From JBDIVL01 sp039794405 (GTDB lineage: Bacteria; Planctomycetota; Brocadiia; Brocadiales; Brocadiaceae): DNA of 64,000 nt. The position numbers and the translations under genes were made by a program. The stretch lies in assembly GCA_039794405.1 (NCBI GenBank), contig JBDIVL010000010.1, forward strand, positions 1-64,000. Reading direction: 5' to 3'. A model generated the notes under the pieces. It saw nothing but the letters and a program-made list of their open reading frames with translations. It was not told the DNA's origin and made no database searches. The first letter of the stretch is position 1. Every line of letters starts with the position of its first letter. This document shows, piece by piece, positions 37,007 to 46,579 of this stretch.

Positions 37007-37963
37007 TTACTTTTTCAATTCAGCAATTTGATTTTTGTCGAAATAGCATATCTTATTCTTACCGGTTTTCTTTGCATGATACATAGCATCATCCGCTTTT
37101 TTAATCAAATCCCTTTTCTGGATTGCATCATCAGGATACGCTGCTACGCCAACACTTATCGTTACTGTTCTGTAGGGAAGCGCACTGGCATATGCCCATT
37201 TTTTAGATTGAATTGCCTGTAAAATATTATTTGCCACATGGAGACCATATCCTATCGCCGTATCAGGCAAAATAATGGCAAATTCTTCCCCACCGTACCT
37301 GGCAACAAAGTCTGTTTTCCTTGTTGTATATAAAAACACCTCGGCCAATTCCCGAAGTACCTCATCGCCGGCAAGGTGACCATTTACATCATTATACTGC
37401 TTAAAATCATCAATATCTGCAAATAAAAGAGAGAACGTACTGGAGTTCCTTTTCCCTCTTTCGATTTCACGGTCTAAAAATTCGTGAAAATACCAATGGT
37501 TATAGATCTTCGTTAAACCATCAGTAATTGAGAGTTGCTTATAAAATTCCGTCATTCTTGATTCACGTAACAAGCGCTGTCGTTCCACCGCTTTCTCTAC
37601 AATAATCTTCATTTCATCCAGATTAAAAGGCTTACAAACGTAATCATATGCCCCTGATTTCATTGCGCTTACTGCAGATTCTACAGTACTGTATCCGGTC
37701 ATAACGATTACACAGGTATCAGGGTTTATCTTAAGCACATATTTTAATAGTTCCATGCCATTCACATCAGGCATGAGAAGATCGGTAATTACGATATCAA
37801 AAGATTCATTTTCTATTTGATTAATCGCATCTTGTCCATTCTCTGCGACACTAACCATACATCCCATGAGAGAAAATAAATCGGTAAGCAAATAACGAAT
37901 TACTTCTTCATCATCAACAACGAGTATCCGCACTGACCCCTTCATTTCCATGGATGGATCCAT
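37007..37963 (-). CDS. Response regulator with GGDEF (diguanylate cyclase) output
   Basis: 318 residues. Receiver domain 8-125 with VVDDEE, phospho-acceptor D in DIVITDLLMPD, MTGYS and KPF; GGDEF domain about 160-310 with the active-site loop RYGGEEFAI. Expected product is cyclic-di-GMP. A possible I-site RxxD is not obvious. It starts inside the 3' end of the histidine kinase gene (50-base overlap), so the two form a cognate pair. Confidence 0.93.
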   Translation of the reverse strand: MDPSMEMKGSVRILVVDDEEVIRYLLTDLFSLMGCMVSVAENGQDAINQIENESFDIVITDLLMPDVNGMELLKYVLKINPDTCVIVMTGYSTVESAVSAMKSGAYDYVCKPFNLDEMKIIVEKAVERQRLLRESRMTEFYKQLSITDGLTKIYNHWYFHEFLDREIERGKRNSSTFSLLFADIDDFKQYNDVNGHLAGDEVLRELAEVFLYTTRKTDFVARYGGEEFAIILPDTAIGYGLHVANNILQAIQSKKWAYASALPYRTVTISVGVAAYPDDAIQKRDLIKKADDAMYHAKKTGKNKICYFDKNQIAELKK

Positions 37964-39848
37964 TCTTATGACCTTTTACTGGTAAAGTTACGGTAAAAAT
38001 TGCTCCCTTCCCTGGTTTACTGCTCACCAGAATATCCCCTTTATGGTTTTTTACAATATCATAACATATTGATAGACCGAGTCCAGTACCCTTCCAATCC
38101 ATTTTTGTTGTAAAAAAGGGCTCAAATATTCTTTCCATATGTTCTTCAGTAATACCGTACCCTGTATCTTTAAATTCAATTTCTACCGTACCATTCTTAC
38201 TTCTGGTAGTAATAAATAATTGCCCACCGTTTGGCATTGCCTGTTGAGCATTGATAATGATATTGGTAAATACCTGTTGCAATTGAAGAGCATTTCCATC
38301 AACCAAACCTATACCATTTGTAAAATTCTTAAACACCGTAATTTTATTCTCTAAAAGCTGGCGTTCTATCAGAAATAAGGTGTCTATGATAACCATATTT
38401 ATATTCAAGGTTTCAAAATTTTCATTCGATCTGCTTGCAAACCGAAGCAAGCTCTGCACTATTAGCTTACAACGACTCGCCCCACTTTCTATGTATTGTA
38501 AGTACCTTACAAAGGTGTTAATCTCTTCATTTTTTAATTCCCCCTTCGATAGTCTCTCTAGTACAAATTGTGCATAACCCAAAATCCCTGTTAAGGGATT
38601 ATTTATTTCATGTGCAACACTGGCCCCCAACTGACCAATCGTTGCTAATTTCACAGCCTGGATTAACTGGTACTGTTTTTCCTTCAATTCTTTGGTTCTT
38701 ATATCTACCTTTTCCTCCAGGGTAACATTCAATTCGTGAATTTTATCAAAGGCATCCTGGAGCGCCATTGTCTTGCTTTGTATTTCACGCCGTGCATGGT
38801 TCAGATGTATGATCATATCGTTAAATGAAGACCCTAATAAACCAATTTCATCTTTCCTTTGCATATTTACTTCGTAATTTAAGTCACCACGGGCTATTTT
38901 AGCCATTCCATGAATCAATATCCGTATAGGCCTTATGATCCCTCTTGAGACCAGGGCACTTATTAATATTATCAGAATAAGGCTGATCATGAAAATATAT
39001 ACTATATTATGTTTTAATCTGGATATATCAGACAGGGTATCTCTTTTCTTCTGGGCGACAATAATCCGCCATTTAGGAAATTCGTAATATAATTTACCAG
39101 TATATTCTTCTGTACTGTAAATAAGTGTATCTTCATAGGATATAGCAGAAGCTACCATACCGGATTGTTTATTTTGATCAAAAATTGCATGCTGGAATAT
39201 ATTTTCCTTGTTAGGGTGAGCAATGAAGCAGTTTTGATCATTAACAATTGAAATAAATCCCGTATTCCCTATTCTTATATCATCTACAATTTCCCATATT
39301 CGCTCCATATTGAGTTGTCCAATAATTGCCGCTTGTATTTTTCCACTATCATCCGTTAAAGGAACAGCAATAGCAACAACGATTTTATAAGGATCAAGGA
39401 TAATATGGGCATCGGAGACAAACATATTGCCGTGTATTGCCTCTTGAAACCACCTTTTTGATTTCCATTCACCACGATAATTATATGTTGTAGACGTTAT
39501 CACATGACCTTTCATATCAACCAACGTAATATCTTCAAAACGTTTGTAATAGTCTTGAATTCTTCGCATGTTGAGTAATTTTCTATCAATAGATATATCG
39601 GAGTTCCTCATATCTTTACTTTCTGCCAATATCTTCATATCCGTCACACAGCTTACCATAAAGCGATATATTTCTTCCGTCGTTGTTTTTGCTAATAATC
39701 TAAGGTTATTACATGCCTTATCTTGTATAAGATATTCCGCGCTTTTAAAGAAAAAGAGTATACCAAAAAGCAATGGCAGGAGCCCTACAACAAAAATATA
39801 AAAGGTTATTTTGAATCCCAGACTTCTGAAGAAGTTTATATTTTCCAT
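37914..39848 (-). CDS. Cache-HAMP sensor histidine kinase
   Basis: 644 residues. Membrane helix 13-35, periplasmic Cache region (about 40-285), second helix, HAMP (about 310-360), a coiled linker, HisKA with VAHEINNPLTGILGYAQF (about 412-430) and HATPase_c with N-box NAQQAM, DTGYGITEEHMERIFEPFFTT (given as D to T, about 560-580) and GTGLGLSI. It should phosphorylate the overlapping GGDEF response regulator. The Cache region suggests a small extracellular ligand. Confidence 0.93.
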   Translation of the reverse strand: MENINFFRSLGFKITFYIFVVGLLPLLFGILFFFKSAEYLIQDKACNNLRLLAKTTTEEIYRFMVSCVTDMKILAESKDMRNSDISIDRKLLNMRRIQDYYKRFEDITLVDMKGHVITSTTYNYRGEWKSKRWFQEAIHGNMFVSDAHIILDPYKIVVAIAVPLTDDSGKIQAAIIGQLNMERIWEIVDDIRIGNTGFISIVNDQNCFIAHPNKENIFQHAIFDQNKQSGMVASAISYEDTLIYSTEEYTGKLYYEFPKWRIIVAQKKRDTLSDISRLKHNIVYIFMISLILIILISALVSRGIIRPIRILIHGMAKIARGDLNYEVNMQRKDEIGLLGSSFNDMIIHLNHARREIQSKTMALQDAFDKIHELNVTLEEKVDIRTKELKEKQYQLIQAVKLATIGQLGASVAHEINNPLTGILGYAQFVLERLSKGELKNEEINTFVRYLQYIESGASRCKLIVQSLLRFASRSNENFETLNINMVIIDTLFLIERQLLENKITVFKNFTNGIGLVDGNALQLQQVFTNIIINAQQAMPNGGQLFITTRSKNGTVEIEFKDTGYGITEEHMERIFEPFFTTKMDWKGTGLGLSICYDIVKNHKGDILVSSKPGKGAIFTVTLPVKGHKNGSIHGNEGVSADTRC

Positions 39849-39955
39849 TCCTTAGTTTGACAAGAATTCTACACGACACACACAAAACGTTTTCTGAATA
39901 TCAAGATTTCATATAATTTCAATCTTTCAATAGAATATAAATAAGGCAGAAAGAA

Positions 39956-41056
39956 TCAAAAGTTCTGTAATTTTGCCCAACATTCATTGAATTTTTTTTG
40001 AACTTCGGGATTTAAAATCTTATATAATTCTAAATTTTCAATTTTTCTCTTGTTTATGTAGATATAGGGATTCCTTAATATCTCTTTATTAACAAACCTT
40101 GCAGCCTTTTTATTACAATTAGCATAGTAGCAATAATTAGTATGTTTGGCGCTAATTTCAGGACAAAGCATAAAGTTGATAAACTTCTCCGCAAGCTGCT
40201 TATTTTTTGCGCCAACAGGAACCGCGATATTATCCATCCAGAAGCCGGTACCTTCTTCAGGTAAAACAAACCTTATCCTGTTATTTTCTTCAGTAATTAA
40301 GGCCGCATCACCATTATAACACTGAGCGATCCATAAAGTCTCATCCTTCATTTTCTCTATAATTTTATTATAAGACATAAATCCTTCTTCCTGGAGCAAG
40401 GGTTTTAGAGTCTTTAACATCTTTAATGATTCATCCATAATTTCAGGATTTTCCGGATTTAAGGAATAACCTAACCTTTTTTGTCCTATTGTCATCACAT
40501 CGTAGCCGTTATTTAAAATTGCCATCCGCCCCATATAGTTTTTATTCCAAAAAATGTTCCAGCTTTCGACAGGTTCCTTTACATATTTTGTATTGTAAAC
40601 AATACCGGTAACTCCCCAATCAACAGGAACACTATATCCATTCCATTTCTCATTGGTAACGATCCTAAATTTTTCTTTGAGATTACGCATATTTGGAATA
40701 TTTTTCATTTGAAGCTTTAATAATAAATTCGATTTTATCATCACATCTGTTAAAGAATCACTAGGGAAAATAATATCATATAGTCCAGGTTGAGACTGAA
40801 CTAAAGAAAACATTACCTCTTCATCATCATAAAAATCAACATGAATTTTTGTATGGTATTCTTTTTCAAAATCTGAAAAAATCTCAGGATCAATAAAATT
40901 TGACCATGTATATATATTAAGAACAGATAAATCTTCATTGGTATTATTTTTACAATCCGATTGAAAAGAATATATATTCGATCTGTATGTACCACCAATG
41001 ATCAGACTCAGATATACTACGAAAATAATGAAATAAATTCTTTTTAATCTATACAT
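39956..41056 (-). CDS. PotD-like spermidine/putrescine-type solute-binding protein
   Basis: 366 residues with an N-terminal signal/anchor helix (about 5-23). The mature start LSVLNIYTWSNFIDPEIFSDFEK is typical of PotD/PotF, and YDIIFPSDS, YSVPVDWGVTGIVYNT, GFWMDNIAVPVGAKNKQLAEKF fit the family. No lipobox Cys at the usual place. No permease or ATPase partner is nearby; agmatinase and an outer-membrane barrel precede it, so a polyamine role is likely. It starts 3 bases after the barrel gene, without a clear ribosome site. Confidence 0.88.
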   Translation of the reverse strand: MYRLKRIYFIIFVVYLSLIIGGTYRSNIYSFQSDCKNNTNEDLSVLNIYTWSNFIDPEIFSDFEKEYHTKIHVDFYDDEEVMFSLVQSQPGLYDIIFPSDSLTDVMIKSNLLLKLQMKNIPNMRNLKEKFRIVTNEKWNGYSVPVDWGVTGIVYNTKYVKEPVESWNIFWNKNYMGRMAILNNGYDVMTIGQKRLGYSLNPENPEIMDESLKMLKTLKPLLQEEGFMSYNKIIEKMKDETLWIAQCYNGDAALITEENNRIRFVLPEEGTGFWMDNIAVPVGAKNKQLAEKFINFMLCPEISAKHTNYCYYANCNKKAARFVNKEILRNPYIYINKRKIENLELYKILNPEVQKKFNECWAKLQNF

Positions 41057-41059
41057 TTT

Positions 41060-42565
41060 TTAAAATATAATCTCTGTCGCAAGTTCAATTTGATAAGCAG
41101 GGTCTGCATCACCGTCAAATCGTGGAGCTGGTGCAATGCCTAAAACATCCCTATCATCCCTTTTTTCATGATAATACTTACCCGGGAGAAAAATACCCAT
41201 CGTGAAGTGAAAAGAAATATATTCAGTGAAATTATACCTGTTATATAAATCAAATTCATGTCCTAAATCGGAGCTTAACGTAACAACACGGTTATCCCGT
41301 ATCCCCAATACATGCTCAAAACTCTTAAGATACCAATAATCAACTGATACAGACCATTTTTCTGTTGCCTGTATATCAACACCTATGTTAGGCAGGATGA
41401 GATTATTCAGTTGATATGGGTCGCCAAATGCACCAGGTCGGACTATACCGAAATTTAAGGCATAACCTCCTCCTGTTGCTACATAAGGACCGCATGCAGC
41501 AGGATAAACAGTATCCGAAAGATTCATGTTTGTTGGAGAATAAACAGAAAATTCGTTATTACTGCGAGAGTTAAAACGTTCACTTACAACATCTTCAGCA
41601 TCCATCTTATTACCGGAACTTACAAGCAACCTTGATCTTGGAATAAATTTTTGAAAAGTATAAGAGGTATCAATGTGTACCATATATCCTTTATGGATTA
41701 AGTCAGGATCATCTCCAGGAATATTTGCATTACCAAAATTTTTTGCAACTTCAATTCCGATGTTTAATTCATGAAAATTCATATCTACATCAATGCCTAT
41801 TGTTCCCAAATTATCTTCGTTTACAATGACAGGATATGCGCTAGTCCGCCGATTACCCGGTGTTGTATCGTGCAATAAACCAATATATGGCTGAATCGAA
41901 TATGTATCCCATTTAATGATCGTATCGAAACTCATAAAATGGGCATTTGAATCGTATTCGACATCCAATTCCCTTTCTTGCGGCACCTGAGGACCTAAAA
42001 TTATTTTGTTTTCTAAATCTGGCTTCGCATAATATACTCTCCACTCCAAATTCTCATCTGTGCTATAAATAATCACACCATAATTTTCATAATATCCACC
42101 AAGTGCATAACCATTTCCTACCAGATGTGGATATAACCCTAATTTCATTTTTATTGGCAAATGAAATATTGTTGAGTCTATCCAGTATTCTTCAATTCTG
42201 GGGATTATCTCAGGAATGCCATAGGTATCGATCTCCCCGAAAAGGGTACCGACCTTTTTGTCTGAAAGAATTGGGGCATCATAATCAAAAGGTCCATTAC
42301 TCTCAAATTTTATAAAAGAAGTAAGAAAGTCTTTGTATTGGATGTTAAGACTTATATCGTATGAATATCCCATATAGGTAGCACCATCACTTATATCACT
42401 ATCCAGGTCCAGGTTGTTTCCCAAGATATTCCCGGATAGTCGTAAGTGATTCTCCATGGAAAATTTCAGGTTAGGAGATAAATTATAAGATATTTCAGAA
42501 AAGGCAAAGGAGGGTATTAAGAATACAAGAATAAAAATGTATATACTTTTTTTCTTTTTAAGCAA
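41060..42565 (-). CDS. Outer-membrane beta-barrel porin (AlgE/alginate-export-like)
   Basis: 501 residues with a signal peptide (SIYIFILVFLIPSFAFSE). The rest is a run of alternating aromatic strands with short turns, and the chain ends in Phe (IELATEIIF), an outer-membrane assembly signal. It resembles wide barrels of the alginate-export type, but substrate is not readable. The start is TTG 42565, one base after the agmatinase stop. The context suggests passage of a small cationic or polyamine compound. Confidence 0.75.
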   Translation of the reverse strand: MLKKKKSIYIFILVFLIPSFAFSEISYNLSPNLKFSMENHLRLSGNILGNNLDLDSDISDGATYMGYSYDISLNIQYKDFLTSFIKFESNGPFDYDAPILSDKKVGTLFGEIDTYGIPEIIPRIEEYWIDSTIFHLPIKMKLGLYPHLVGNGYALGGYYENYGVIIYSTDENLEWRVYYAKPDLENKIILGPQVPQERELDVEYDSNAHFMSFDTIIKWDTYSIQPYIGLLHDTTPGNRRTSAYPVIVNEDNLGTIGIDVDMNFHELNIGIEVAKNFGNANIPGDDPDLIHKGYMVHIDTSYTFQKFIPRSRLLVSSGNKMDAEDVVSERFNSRSNNEFSVYSPTNMNLSDTVYPAACGPYVATGGGYALNFGIVRPGAFGDPYQLNNLILPNIGVDIQATEKWSVSVDYWYLKSFEHVLGIRDNRVVTLSSDLGHEFDLYNRYNFTEYISFHFTMGIFLPGKYYHEKRDDRDVLGIAPAPRFDGDADPAYQIELATEIIF

Positions 42566-42566
42566 C

Positions 42567-43499
42567 TTATTTATGAGATGCCAGCGTATATTTCTTATAA
42601 AATCCTATATTTTTATAAACAAGATTAGCAGCCAAAAAATTAGGGGCCTCATTTCCCGGATTGGGCTTCAACTCAACGATATCCAATCCCACTATTTCTC
42701 TCTCTTGATATACCTTGCGCAGAAAATTAAGTGTTCGATACCACCCCAGACCACCAGGAACGGGGGTACCTGTAGCTGGCATAATGGCAGTATCTAAACC
42801 ATCCACATCGAGAGTGATATAAACATGTTCTTCCAAAGAGTTTATTGCCTCTTCGTGCCAATTATCGTTATCATGAATATCCCTTGCGTAAAACACGGAT
42901 AAAAGATCTTTGTTTTTCCTTAAAAAATCCAATTCCTCCTTCGATACTACCCTTACACCAAAACTGGTCACTTTACATTTGAGATCTTCAACAATCCTCC
43001 TTGATACACTCGCATGACTATACCGGGTACCACCAAATTGTTCCATCAAGTCAAGATGTGCATCTAACTGAAGGATAGATAGCTTTTTATACTTTTCCCT
43101 ATAAGCTCTTATTACACCCTGTGAAACAGAATGTTCACCACCCAGAGTAATAAGAAATTTACCGTCTTTTACAACTTCTCTACTCGTATGATATACAGCC
43201 TCAATTACCCTTTTTGGGTCTGCATGTATCTCTTCTACATTGAGCGTTCCAACGGTAAAAATTCCTACAGAATAGATATTACCTAACTCATCATCATATG
43301 GCTCAACATTAACAGACGCATTTAAAATTGCATTTGGCCCCATTTTCGTTCCCGTTTGATACGTAGCCGTACCATCGAAAGGAACCCCCATAATGATAAT
43401 TTTAGAGCGTTTATAGGCATCATTTTCATTTTTAAAATCATAAGGAAATGCACCAAACTGTTGTGAATTTAATACATATTCTTTAACCTTATTCAACAT
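42567..43499 (-). CDS. speB: Agmatinase/arginase family ureohydrolase
   Basis: 310 residues from ATG 43499, which has GGAG 6 bases upstream; a longer frame would start inside a terminator hairpin. Metal-binding motifs are GGEHSVS (about 114-120), QLDAHLD and TLDVDGLDTAIMPATGTPVPGG (split by its D-x-D core, about 215-235). SpeB-type enzymes hydrolyse agmatine to putrescine and urea. The downstream PotD-like protein supports a polyamine role. Arginase or guanidinase activity remains possible. Confidence 0.88.
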   Translation of the reverse strand: MLNKVKEYVLNSQQFGAFPYDFKNENDAYKRSKIIIMGVPFDGTATYQTGTKMGPNAILNASVNVEPYDDELGNIYSVGIFTVGTLNVEEIHADPKRVIEAVYHTSREVVKDGKFLITLGGEHSVSQGVIRAYREKYKKLSILQLDAHLDLMEQFGGTRYSHASVSRRIVEDLKCKVTSFGVRVVSKEELDFLRKNKDLLSVFYARDIHDNDNWHEEAINSLEEHVYITLDVDGLDTAIMPATGTPVPGGLGWYRTLNFLRKVYQEREIVGLDIVELKPNPGNEAPNFLAANLVYKNIGFYKKYTLASHK

Positions 43500-43543
43500 A
43501 AGTATCTCCAGCATAATATGCAAGATGTAAAGTATATAAAACA

Positions 43544-43573
43544 AAAAAGGCATCTTAAATAAAATGCCTTTTT
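43544..43573 (-). terminator. Terminator of the bc-complex operon
   Basis: A 10-bp stem AAAAAGGCAT / ATGCCTTTTT with a 10-base loop, followed on the minus strand by TTTTTTGT. It lies 30 bases past the octaheme gene stop and just before the agmatinase start. Confidence 0.88.
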
Positions 43574-43603
43574 GTTTTGAGATGGTGTATAAACACTGCT
43601 ATT

Positions 43604-45349
43604 TTAGTGTTTGGTTTCACGTCTCTTTTTCCATATTGCAGCACCAAACATTAACACGGCAACGATACCGATAATACTTCCAACGATACCTGCGACATTT
43701 TTTCTTCCCTTTTCTTCTAACAGCTTATGAAGTTCTTTTCCATGTTTGAGCGCTTCAGCCTGGCTTTCCAGAATATTAATCTTCTGGTACACCTTAGCAG
43801 CTCCATACCACCAGGCAATATCCTGTTGGCCATGGGCAACGCCTTTATAAGCATGTGCCTTATCACCAAACCACATGTCAGCATAAGTAATTTCAATCTC
43901 CGACGGGTTGTTCCTTCCTGTTGCAAATAGGCCATGCAGACCAAGAATCGGCCCGATAACCGGTACTTTTCCTGCGTTTGTTTTAAAGGCTTTATATACA
44001 GACTCACCCAGTAATCCAGGCCCAAGTGCATCGGCAAGTATGTCACCGAGCGGGAAGATATCTCTTTCCTTAATGGGAACTTCAAAGGCATCTAGTTCTA
44101 CAATCTCATCTAAAATAGCCTGAGCCCTATCTTGCAATCTCCACATTTCAAACATAAAATCATCTAAATTTTGACGATATAACCGTGCAAATCGGGGGCT
44201 ATGGCACTTACTACAAACAGCAACCCATTGCTCTGACCTCTTTTTATTCTCGGGGGAATACACATCGAGCCTATAATTCAATGGGGGAAGATTTATGCCA
44301 TGTGGATAATCTTTTAAAGATGACTTATAATCTATCCCTTTAGGTGGCACGGTTCCCATCCTCCACACACCCTTGGTCACAGGATTATGAGCAAATGTAC
44401 CGTCTCCTTGATCAAAGTGACAAAATTGGCACGTTGGTGTTCTATAGTCCTTGCCTGGTACAATCTCTGCTAATGGCTTTTCCCAATCCCAATGGTCTCC
44501 TTCTAGATGATAAATATAACCCATCTTTGATTCACCATAAGTCTCTGCATCAGGATGATCAAAACCCATATGGCAGCTCATGCATGCTTCAGGTCTTCTC
44601 CCCTCCGCTGCTGCAAATTTGTGCCGTGTATGGCAAATATTGCATCTGTCTGTAGCATGACAAAGATCACAACCAAACTGTGCGGTTGGATACCCCCTAC
44701 GGAACATTTCTGGATACCATGGAGGAATGACATTGGCAGCAAAACCCTCAATGTGGTTAGGACGGCCTCGGTGAGCCTCACTCATAAACTCTGTTGTTTG
44801 CTGAGGATGGCATTCACCACATGTTGCTGGGGTAGGCATATGGAGTTCTTTATGATCCTTTCCATGGCAATCACTACAGGTAACTTCTTTAAGCTCTCTT
44901 CCGATTAACTTCTCAATTTGTTGTGTTTTTTCAGCAAATTTTGGATTTTTCCTTAAGTTTGCATGCGTAGATTCCCTCCAGTCATTTACAAAACCTGGAG
45001 TCACTTCCTCATGGCAAGCGACACAGTCTGATGGTTTAAATCTTTCCAGTAGCTGATCATAGTATGTCCCATCTGGTTTTACATAATGCTTAATCGGAAA
45101 CCAATACATATGTAACGGTACCGGTTTATAAACGTTCTGCCAGGGACCTCCGCCCTTTTCCAATCCAACATTATTAACAAACCAATCTTTTAACGTATCG
45201 GTAGGATACAGAACATCATAATAACTCATAGCCGTTTTTTGCATTTCTTTTAATTTGGTTTCAGACTGTGCGTGCACATTTTTAGTCTGCCAACACCACA
45301 TTAACATAGGAATGGCTACTAAAACAGCACCCAATTTTAACAACTTCAT
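43604..45349 (-). CDS. Octaheme HAO-family cytochrome, membrane-anchored
   Basis: 581 residues from ATG 45349 behind GGAGGAGG. A signal peptide is followed by eight CXXCH heme sites in order: CVACH, CSDCH, CGECH, CDLCH, CNICH, CMSCH, CQFCH, CSKCH. This count and spacing fit the hydroxylamine-oxidoreductase family of anammox and nitrifying bacteria. A C-terminal helix (VGSIIGIVAVLMFGAAIW) with a basic tail anchors it. As last gene of the Rieske/cyt b operon it is probably a subunit that passes electrons between the quinol complex and nitrogen compounds. Whether it keeps the cross-linking tyrosine of the oxidative enzymes cannot be judged safely here. Confidence 0.92.
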   Translation of the reverse strand: MKLLKLGAVLVAIPMLMWCWQTKNVHAQSETKLKEMQKTAMSYYDVLYPTDTLKDWFVNNVGLEKGGGPWQNVYKPVPLHMYWFPIKHYVKPDGTYYDQLLERFKPSDCVACHEEVTPGFVNDWRESTHANLRKNPKFAEKTQQIEKLIGRELKEVTCSDCHGKDHKELHMPTPATCGECHPQQTTEFMSEAHRGRPNHIEGFAANVIPPWYPEMFRRGYPTAQFGCDLCHATDRCNICHTRHKFAAAEGRRPEACMSCHMGFDHPDAETYGESKMGYIYHLEGDHWDWEKPLAEIVPGKDYRTPTCQFCHFDQGDGTFAHNPVTKGVWRMGTVPPKGIDYKSSLKDYPHGINLPPLNYRLDVYSPENKKRSEQWVAVCSKCHSPRFARLYRQNLDDFMFEMWRLQDRAQAILDEIVELDAFEVPIKERDIFPLGDILADALGPGLLGESVYKAFKTNAGKVPVIGPILGLHGLFATGRNNPSEIEITYADMWFGDKAHAYKGVAHGQQDIAWWYGAAKVYQKINILESQAEALKHGKELHKLLEEKGRKNVAGIVGSIIGIVAVLMFGAAIWKKRRETKH

Positions 45350-45437
45350 TTTATGCCTCCTCCCCTTAAAACCAGCAAATATCATTAGTGAATACTATAA
45401 CTTTTGTTAACAATTTCTGTACGATTAATGAATCGAA

Positions 45438-46532
45438 TTAAAAAATTTTCGGCAACGGACTGAGTGGAGAAGCTTCATGCTCTGATGAACTTGCCTTATA
45501 CGGAGTTGTATGCTGTGGAAAAAACCACTCATCAGATCCACCCCTTTCTTTGAAAAACTTAAGTCTCATCTCATGGTTACGTGTATGATGGCATGGTCCG
45601 CATATGTTGTATGCCGTTCCGTATGTACCGACCTTAGCTATTTTCTGGCCTTCAGGCGCCTTACCAACATCCATAAAATAGCTGAACACTTCCCCTGCAC
45701 CATGACAGGCCTCACAGGTAACACCTTCTTCAGTGTAAGTACCCGTGGTATCATCATAGCCTGTTGTATGGCACTTTAAACATGTCTTTTTGTATTCCTC
45801 ACTTCCAGCTATATAATCGGGAGCGGCCTTTACATGCTCAAATGTTTTAAATTTAATCCTCTGCCATCTCTCGACATGTGGCGATGTTAACCCGGTATGG
45901 CATTTGAGACATTTTTGGCTCCCTACATAAATAGCCTTATCTCCCGTAATGCTGTACTTTTTAAAACTTCCCATTTCAACTCTTTCATTAGGGTCAGCTT
46001 CTTCCGGAGTTAAAGTTGCAAGTTCTCCCCAAAATTCAAACATATTTTCAGCGGTAGCGACCCTCTGCATCATTTGTCTTTTATGATAGTAAATGCCCTC
46101 ATGTGCACTTTCTTCATCCAATGCCCTTCCATTTCCACCGTGACACACGGTACAACCATAAACATCAAACGGCAATTCCCTTGAACTCGGATGTCCGGAC
46201 TTCAGTTTCTCCTCATCGATGTGACATGTCATGCAACGGTCAACCTTATTTCCGTTTCGCTGCTTCTCCCAGCTATAATCACCCTTTAAGAGGATTTGCT
46301 TTACTTCAAAAACCGGATTACGCATTGCCGCCAGGCGTTTTCCTAGCAACTCTTTCTCTTTTACCGAAGAAGCAGTCAAAAATTCCTGCTCAGCTTTTAC
46401 CGCCTGTTCTTCGTAATACTCCTTTTGGTATTTTTTCCATTTTGGATTAAATTCATCTTTAATCCACATGGAAGAGCCTATAAAAAACAAGGCACTTAAG
46501 ACGAAAAATAGAAATTTAATTTGTGCGCTCAT
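45438..46532 (-). CDS. Membrane-anchored hexaheme cytochrome c
   Basis: 364 residues. One N-terminal helix (FLFFVLSALFFIGSSMWI) anchors it outside the membrane. Six CXXCH sites are present: CMTCH, CTVCH, CLKCH, CLKCH, CEACH and CGPCH. The second half resembles the cytochrome c-554 group. It should carry electrons between the Rieske/cyt b core and the octaheme subunit encoded 89 bases downstream. Start ATG 46532 follows AGGTGA. Confidence 0.9.
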   Translation of the reverse strand: MSAQIKFLFFVLSALFFIGSSMWIKDEFNPKWKKYQKEYYEEQAVKAEQEFLTASSVKEKELLGKRLAAMRNPVFEVKQILLKGDYSWEKQRNGNKVDRCMTCHIDEEKLKSGHPSSRELPFDVYGCTVCHGGNGRALDEESAHEGIYYHKRQMMQRVATAENMFEFWGELATLTPEEADPNERVEMGSFKKYSITGDKAIYVGSQKCLKCHTGLTSPHVERWQRIKFKTFEHVKAAPDYIAGSEEYKKTCLKCHTTGYDDTTGTYTEEGVTCEACHGAGEVFSYFMDVGKAPEGQKIAKVGTYGTAYNICGPCHHTRNHEMRLKFFKERGGSDEWFFPQHTTPYKASSSEHEASPLSPLPKIF

Positions 46533-46579
46533 AAATCACCTGTTCTAGAAATGCTCAATGTTAAGTATCGTGAAATGAA

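Noticed and set aside
43500..43553. N-terminal extension of the agmatinase reading frame
   Set aside because: It would start inside a rho-independent terminator hairpin and lacks a ribosome site; the ATG at 43499 has GGAG at good spacing.
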